This document shows positions 7,186 to 10,452 of a stretch of 10,452 bases of DNA, piece by piece. Source of the stretch: Candidatus Zixiibacteriota bacterium. GTDB lineage: Bacteria; Zixibacteria; MSB-5A5; GN15; FEB-12. The stretch covers positions 1-10,452 of the forward strand of contig JACRAV010000307.1 of the NCBI GenBank assembly GCA_016213305.1. Direction: 5' to 3'. Position numbers and translations under genes: made by a program. The number at the start of each line of letters is the position of its first letter. Position 1 is the first letter of the stretch. The notes beneath the pieces are model-generated. The model saw nothing but the letters and a program-made list of their open reading frames with translations. It made no database searches and had not been told where the DNA came from.

Positions 7186-9063
7186 TTGAGATCACGCTCA
7201 CGATACGGCGTCCTGCTGGCCCTGCTGGGTCCGGTGTTCGCCGCTGTCCTGTCCGCCTCGGCCGCCGATATCCCCCAGCGGTCCGGGATCGACGCCAAAT
7301 ACAAGTGGCGGCTGGGGGATATGTATTCGTCCGACGCGGACTGGCAGAAGACCTACGACTTTCTGGCCGCCAACTATGAGCGACTGGGCCAGTATAAGGG
7401 GCATCTCAATCAGCCGGCCGATCTGCTGGCCTGCCTGCAACTGAGCGACTCGCTCGGGCTGATTTCGGACAATCTGTATGTGTACGCCAACCTGAAGCTC
7501 GACGAGGACAATCGCGAGAGCAAGTATCAGGAAATGTCGGACAAGATCGGCGCGCTTAATTCCAAGGTTAGCGCGGCGACCTCGTATGTCGAGCCGGAGA
7601 TACTTACCTTGACCTCCGAGCAGATCGAGGGCATGCTTTCCGCCACACCGGCGCTGGGGTTGTACCGGCATTATCTGGAAAATTTGAATCGGACCCGGGC
7701 GCATATTCTGTCCGATACCGAGGAGAACCTGCTGGCCTCGGCCGCCCCGGTGCTGGGGGCGCCGTCGAAGATTTTCGGCATGATCGACGAGGCCGATATC
7801 ACGTTCGGGACGGTCAAGGACGCCACCGGCCAGGAAGTGGCGCTGACCAAGGGAAAATATCAGGAACTGGTCGAGTCGCCCAATCGCGAGGTGCGGCGCG
7901 CGGCCAACCAGCAGTATAACAAGACGTATCTGAAACATATCAATGGACTTGGGGCGTCGCTGTCGTCGTCGGTAAAGAAGGATTATTTCCTGGCCAAGAC
8001 GCGGAAGTACCCGACCTGCCTGGATCACTCGCTTTACGCCAACAATGTCCCGACGAGCGTGTTTCATAACCTGATCAGCGCGGTGCGGGCGAATCTGGCG
8101 CCGCTCCACAAGTGGGCGAGCATTCGAAAGCGAATTCTGGGCGTGGATACGCTGTACACATATGATCTGTGGGCCAATCTGCTTCCGGGGACGTCAAAGA
8201 CGTACACCTACGATGAGGCGAAACAGGTGGTGCTCAAGGGGCTGGCGCCGATGGGCAAAGAGTATCTGGCCAATTTCGAGAAGGGACTCAATTCCGGCTG
8301 GATCGATGTCTATGAGACTCAGGGGAAGGGATCGGGGGCGTACAACTGGGGGACCTACTCGTCGCACCCGTACATATTGCTCAACTACAACGGGACGGTG
8401 GACCATGTGTTCACGCTGGCCCATGAAATGGGTCATGCCATGCACGCGTTTTACACCAACCGGACCGAACCGTATGTGTATTCGGGGCATCCGCTGTTCA
8501 CGGCAGAGGTGGCCTCGACCTGCAACGAAGCGGTGCTGATGAAGTACCTCTTGGCGACGACCAAGGACAAGAAGGAACAGCTCGACCTGTTGATCCGATA
8601 TATCGAACAGATCATGGGGACGTTTTACACTCAGGTGATGTTCTCGGAGTTTGAGCTGGCGATCCACGACCGGGTGGAGAAAGGCGAGGCGCTGTCGGTG
8701 GATTTCTTCCGCAAGACCTACCGCCAGATCTATCAGGATTACTGGGGGCCGGAGCTGGTGATCGATTCGATCAACGATCTGGGCGGGATGCGGATCAGCC
8801 ATTTCTACCGCCAGTACTATGTGTATCAGTACGCCACCTGTTATGCCGCGGCCCAGACGATCTCGCAGAAGATCATGGAGGACGGAAAGAAATACCTGCC
8901 CGTGTATCAGCAGTTTTTGAAGACCGGGTACTCGAAGTATGCGGTGGATATTCTGAAGGATGCCGGGGTGGATATGACCACGCCGGAGCCGGTGAACCGG
9001 ACGATCAAGACGTTTGGCGATCTGGTGGATCAGGTTGAGAAGTTGTTGAACGAAAAGAACTGA
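7183..9063 (+). CDS. pepF: Exported oligoendopeptidase F-like M3 metallopeptidase
   Basis: This 626-residue protein is a zinc metallopeptidase of family M3 (PepF type), which cleaves short to medium peptides. The active site is HEMGH at 414-418, with a third zinc ligand Glu442 in TAEVAST, the PepF arrangement. The PYVYSGHPLFTAEVASTCNE stretch between them is characteristic. The N-terminal region DAKYKWRLGDMYSSDADW is the usual PepF opening. Unusually, the protein starts with Arg3/Arg5/Arg7, a hydrophobic core (about 9-24) and ASAAD, a typical signal peptide with probable cleavage after residue 27 or 28. It is therefore probably periplasmic or extracellular, whereas characterised PepF enzymes are mostly cytosolic. 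It has no lipobox cysteine. The gene is followed by a strong terminator and seems monocistronic. Natural substrates are unknown; a role in peptide scavenging or turnover of exported peptides is inference. Confidence 0.93.
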   Translation: MLRSRSRYGVLLALLGPVFAAVLSASAADIPQRSGIDAKYKWRLGDMYSSDADWQKTYDFLAANYERLGQYKGHLNQPADLLACLQLSDSLGLISDNLYVYANLKLDEDNRESKYQEMSDKIGALNSKVSAATSYVEPEILTLTSEQIEGMLSATPALGLYRHYLENLNRTRAHILSDTEENLLASAAPVLGAPSKIFGMIDEADITFGTVKDATGQEVALTKGKYQELVESPNREVRRAANQQYNKTYLKHINGLGASLSSSVKKDYFLAKTRKYPTCLDHSLYANNVPTSVFHNLISAVRANLAPLHKWASIRKRILGVDTLYTYDLWANLLPGTSKTYTYDEAKQVVLKGLAPMGKEYLANFEKGLNSGWIDVYETQGKGSGAYNWGTYSSHPYILLNYNGTVDHVFTLAHEMGHAMHAFYTNRTEPYVYSGHPLFTAEVASTCNEAVLMKYLLATTKDKKEQLDLLIRYIEQIMGTFYTQVMFSEFELAIHDRVEKGEALSVDFFRKTYRQIYQDYWGPELVIDSINDLGGMRISHFYRQYYVYQYATCYAAAQTISQKIMEDGKKYLPVYQQFLKTGYSKYAVDILKDAGVDMTTPEPVNRTIKTFGDLVDQVEKLLNEKN

Positions 9064-9088
9064 CCGCTACCCCCTGGGTCTGTGGGAG

Positions 9089-9115
9089 AAAGCGCGGGTA
9101 TCCCCGCGCTTTTTT
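9089..9115 (+). terminator. Rho-independent terminator after the M3 peptidase
   Basis: A 10-bp perfect stem is formed by AAAGCGCGGG (9089-9098) and CCCGCGCTTT (9103-9112), with a TATC loop and a run of T's continuing to 9115. It begins 26 bases after the peptidase stop codon and separates that gene from the copper-protein gene. Confidence 0.93.
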
Positions 9116-9192
9116 CTTTGGAGATATGAAGGTCCGGGAACTCATGAATCGGAAGGTCGGTTGAACCAGTTACCAAGATGAACTCAAGCATG

Positions 9193-9207
9193 AAGGAGAA
9201 ACTCATG
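9193..9207 (+). promoter_or_regulatory. Ribosome binding site deciding the cupredoxin start
   Basis: AAGGAGA at 9193-9199 lies 5 bases before the ATG at 9205. Two in-frame upstream ATGs (9178 and 9190) lack such a site, and the 9205 start gives a standard signal peptide. Confidence 0.75.
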
Positions 9208-9774
9208 TCCCGCTCCCCGAGTCTCGGATGGTTGCTTGTGGCGGCCGTCTTTTTGACCATGGCTGGCCGGATCGATGCGGCCAATCACCGGATTGACGTC
9301 GACGATTTTACGTTCAGTCCTCTCAAAACACATGTGGCGCCGGGGGACTCGGTCATCTGGATCTGGATCGGGGCTTTTTCACACAGCTCGACATCGGACC
9401 CATCCTCGGCCAAAGTCTGGAATTCGGGACTCAAAACCACCGGCCGGTTCGGAATCAAGATCACGGCCGCCGACGGTCCCGGCCCGTTTCCGTATCATTG
9501 CTCCCTGCACGTGGGTATGAAGGACACGATTTATGTCGATACCCCACCGCCCTGTTGTCAGGGAACGACCGGAAATATCGATTGCGACCCGGCCAATAAC
9601 GTGGATATCAGTGACCTGTCGCGGCTGATTGACAATCTGTTCATATCATTTGTCCCGCTCTGTTGCGACGCCGCCGCCAATGTTGATGGAGTGACCGGGG
9701 TGGATATCAGCGACCTGTCGGTGCTCATTGACAATCTGTTCATAAGCTTCAAACCACTGGCTCCGTGCCAGTGA
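9205..9774 (+). CDS. Secreted amicyanin-like cupredoxin with C-terminal dockerin-like repeats
   Basis: The 189-residue protein has three parts. Residues 1-25 are a signal peptide (SRSPSLGW, hydrophobic core, then GRIDAA). Residues 27-112 form a plastocyanin/azurin-like fold: DFTFSPLKTHVAPGDSVIWIW, His60 in GAFSHSSTSD, and PYHCSLHVGM near the end. This gives a complete type 1 copper set of His60, Cys99, His102 and Met105, with the short C-x2-H-x2-M spacing of amicyanins. After a proline linker with CC (117-118), residues 124-186 hold two repeats of 33-residue period with core VDISDLSxLIDNLFISF, resembling type I dockerin halves. Their calcium loops are degenerate: loop position 5 is Ala130 or Val163 rather than acidic. 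The protein probably carries electrons or stores copper at the cell surface, with the repeats acting as an attachment module. No redox partner is encoded nearby. Function is inferred. Confidence 0.85.
   Translation: MSRSPSLGWLLVAAVFLTMAGRIDAANHRIDVDDFTFSPLKTHVAPGDSVIWIWIGAFSHSSTSDPSSAKVWNSGLKTTGRFGIKITAADGPGPFPYHCSLHVGMKDTIYVDTPPPCCQGTTGNIDCDPANNVDISDLSRLIDNLFISFVPLCCDAAANVDGVTGVDISDLSVLIDNLFISFKPLAPCQ
9601..9746 (+). repeat. Two tandem dockerin-like coding repeats
   Basis: The segments starting GTGGATATCAG at 9601 and 9700 are near-identical for about 47 bases (each runs through GACCTGTCG to GACAATCTGTTCATA), exactly 99 bases apart. They encode the conserved core of the two dockerin-like repeats. 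Identity at synonymous positions points to a recent internal duplication or gene conversion, or to strong local codon preference. Confidence 0.85.
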
Positions 9775-9860
9775 TGGAAAACGGCAAACGTTTCTGACCG
9801 CCGGTAGGCGCGAGGTTCTCGCCCAGCCGTCGCCGCATGAGTCCACAGCCTCGGCGCCGT

Positions 9861-9879
9861 AATGAAATTGAATTTCATT
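9861..9879. promoter_or_regulatory. Perfect 9-1-9 palindrome, candidate Fur-family operator upstream of ferritin
   Basis: AATGAAATT-G-AATTTCATT is a perfect inverted repeat of 9 bases around one central base, centred 136 bases before the ferritin ATG. The geometry equals that of the classical Fur box. Its inner 7-1-7 core, TGAAATT N AATTTCA, matches the Fur core TGATAAT N ATTATCA at 5 of 7 bases per half. It overlaps a possible -35 element, as expected for an operator. The regulator itself is not in the window, so Fur, PerR or another dimeric repressor are all possible. Confidence 0.5.
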
Positions 9880-9895
9880 TATTCTTTCGTAAATT
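9868..9895 (+). promoter_or_regulatory. Candidate ferritin promoter
   Basis: TTGAAT (9868-9873) and TAAATT (9890-9895) are separated by 16 bases; each matches the sigma-70 consensus at 4 of 6 positions. Transcription would start near 9902 and give a leader of about 100 bases. The -35 element lies within the palindrome at 9861-9879. The match is modest and the sigma factor of this organism is unknown. Confidence 0.35.
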
Positions 9896-10005
9896 GTCCA
9901 CAATCCGCTTGCTTTTGACCGGTTTTGGCCGAGATTTAAGGAACAGAATTATCGGAAGAATGTTCATAAACGGTAACGAAACATGATTGATAAAGGAGAA
10001 TGAGT

Positions 10006-10452
10006 ATGATGATATCACAGAAGATGGCCGCCCGCTTGAACAAGCAGGTGGTTCACGAGCACCACAACGCCTGGTCGTACCTGGCGGTCGGGTATTGGTT
10101 CGAGAGCGAAGGGCTGAAAGTATTCGCCAAGTTCTTTTACAAGCAGGCGGGCGAAGAACGGGAGCACGCCGAGAAGATCGCCAAGTACCTTCTGGATCAG
10201 GGGGCGGAAGTCGTCCTGACCGCGCTTGAGAAGCCGAAAACCAGCTTCAAGAACGCCAAGGAGGCGGTGGAGTTTTTCGTTCAGCTCGAGATCAAGACGA
10301 CGAAGATGGTCCACGAGGTGGTGGACATGGCGATCAAAGAAGGCGACCACGCCACCCGCGACTTTATCGACTGGAAAGTGTCGGAGCAGGTCGAGGAAGT
10401 GGCTACGGCCAACGATCTGGCCGGCATGGTCAAGCTGACCGAGAACAAGGGA
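10006..10452 (+). CDS. Ferritin (3' truncated)
   Basis: This is a non-haem bacterial ferritin (FtnA type), which oxidises Fe(II) and stores it as a ferric mineral in a cytosolic 24-subunit shell. The frame stays open to the window end, showing 149 residues of a family usually 165-175 long. It begins MMISQKMAARLNKQ, the common ferritin opening. Ferroxidase ligands fall at the expected places: Glu18, Glu51 and His54 (EEREH), Glu95 (QLEIK), and Glu127/Gln128 with Glu130/Glu131 (SEQVEE). Tyr25 matches the conserved tyrosine near the centre. No haem-binding methionine typical of bacterioferritin is apparent at the usual place. AAAGGAG at 9992-9998 lies 7 bases before the ATG at 10006; an adjacent ATG at 10009 is less well spaced. 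The first-helix stretch HEHHNAW is unusually histidine-rich. Confidence 0.93.
   Translation, partial: MMISQKMAARLNKQVVHEHHNAWSYLAVGYWFESEGLKVFAKFFYKQAGEEREHAEKIAKYLLDQGAEVVLTALEKPKTSFKNAKEAVEFFVQLEIKTTKMVHEVVDMAIKEGDHATRDFIDWKVSEQVEEVATANDLAGMVKLTENKG

Noticed and set aside
7198..8802. Two long minus-strand open frames (303 and 202 codons) across the M3 peptidase
   Set aside because: They are antisense to the conserved peptidase, are rich in Arg/Gln/His, and show no domain or start signal; they are shadows of GC-rich coding sequence.
9601..9746. Direct repeats as a possible CRISPR or mobile-element remnant
   Set aside because: There are only two copies, both in frame and encoding a recognisable repeated protein module.
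9805..9832. Hairpin around GGCGCGAGGTTCTCGCC as a terminator of the cupredoxin gene
   Set aside because: The stem needs a 2-base bulge and no T-run follows; it does not qualify as a rho-independent terminator.
9558..9903. Minus-strand open frames covering the dockerin repeats and the following gap
   Set aside because: Translations show no known motif, they are antisense to the repeat-coding region, and no ribosome site was found.
9915..9943. TTGACC (9915-9920) as the ferritin -35 element
   Set aside because: No acceptable -10 hexamer occurs 15-19 bases downstream; the TTGAAT/TAAATT pair is better spaced.

Overview
The window reads as a chromosomal segment of a GC-rich, Gram-negative-like bacterium. 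The best taxonomic clue is the C-terminal pair of dockerin-like repeats in the gene at 9205-9774 (core pattern VDISDLSxLIDNLFISF, with paired cysteines before them). I associate this repeat style with uncultured phyla such as candidate division Zixibacteria and relatives; that is an inference from pattern memory, not a search. Codon and base usage look uniform throughout, and I see no mobile elements, RNA genes or CRISPR arrays.

Positions 1-6656 (+ strand) hold a tightly packed menaquinone (vitamin K2) operon: menD (5' end cut by the window edge), menH, menB, menA, menC and menE. Junctions overlap by 4-16 bases or are separated by 4-10 bases, so the operon is probably translationally coupled. 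Directly beyond it, convergent and only 6 bases away, lies a hotdog-fold thioesterase (6663-7061, minus strand). It resembles the cyanobacterial 1,4-dihydroxy-2-naphthoyl-CoA (DHNA-CoA) thioesterases, here called menI. The window therefore encodes every classical-pathway step from isochorismate to demethylmenaquinone: MenD -> MenH -> MenC -> MenE -> MenB -> MenI -> MenA. Isochorismate synthase (MenF) and the final methyltransferase (MenG/UbiE) are not here; MenF may lie just upstream.

Positions 7062-7182 form the divergent intergenic region between menI and a large M3-family metallopeptidase (7183-9063). That protein looks like oligoendopeptidase F but carries an N-terminal signal peptide, so it is probably exported. 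A clear rho-independent terminator follows at 9089-9115.

Positions 9205-9774 encode a small secreted protein with an amicyanin-like type 1 copper domain joined to two dockerin-like repeats. A 231-base gap follows. It holds a perfect 9-1-9 palindrome with Fur-box-like geometry that overlaps a plausible -35 element. A ferritin gene (10006 to the window end, 3' truncated) lies downstream, so iron-responsive control of iron storage is a reasonable hypothesis. Overall this is mostly housekeeping respiratory-quinone biosynthesis followed by an exported peptidase, a surface or periplasmic copper protein and an iron-storage gene. I do not see a convincing wholly new system. The cupredoxin-dockerin fusion, the exported PepF and the ferritin operator are the points most worth checking.
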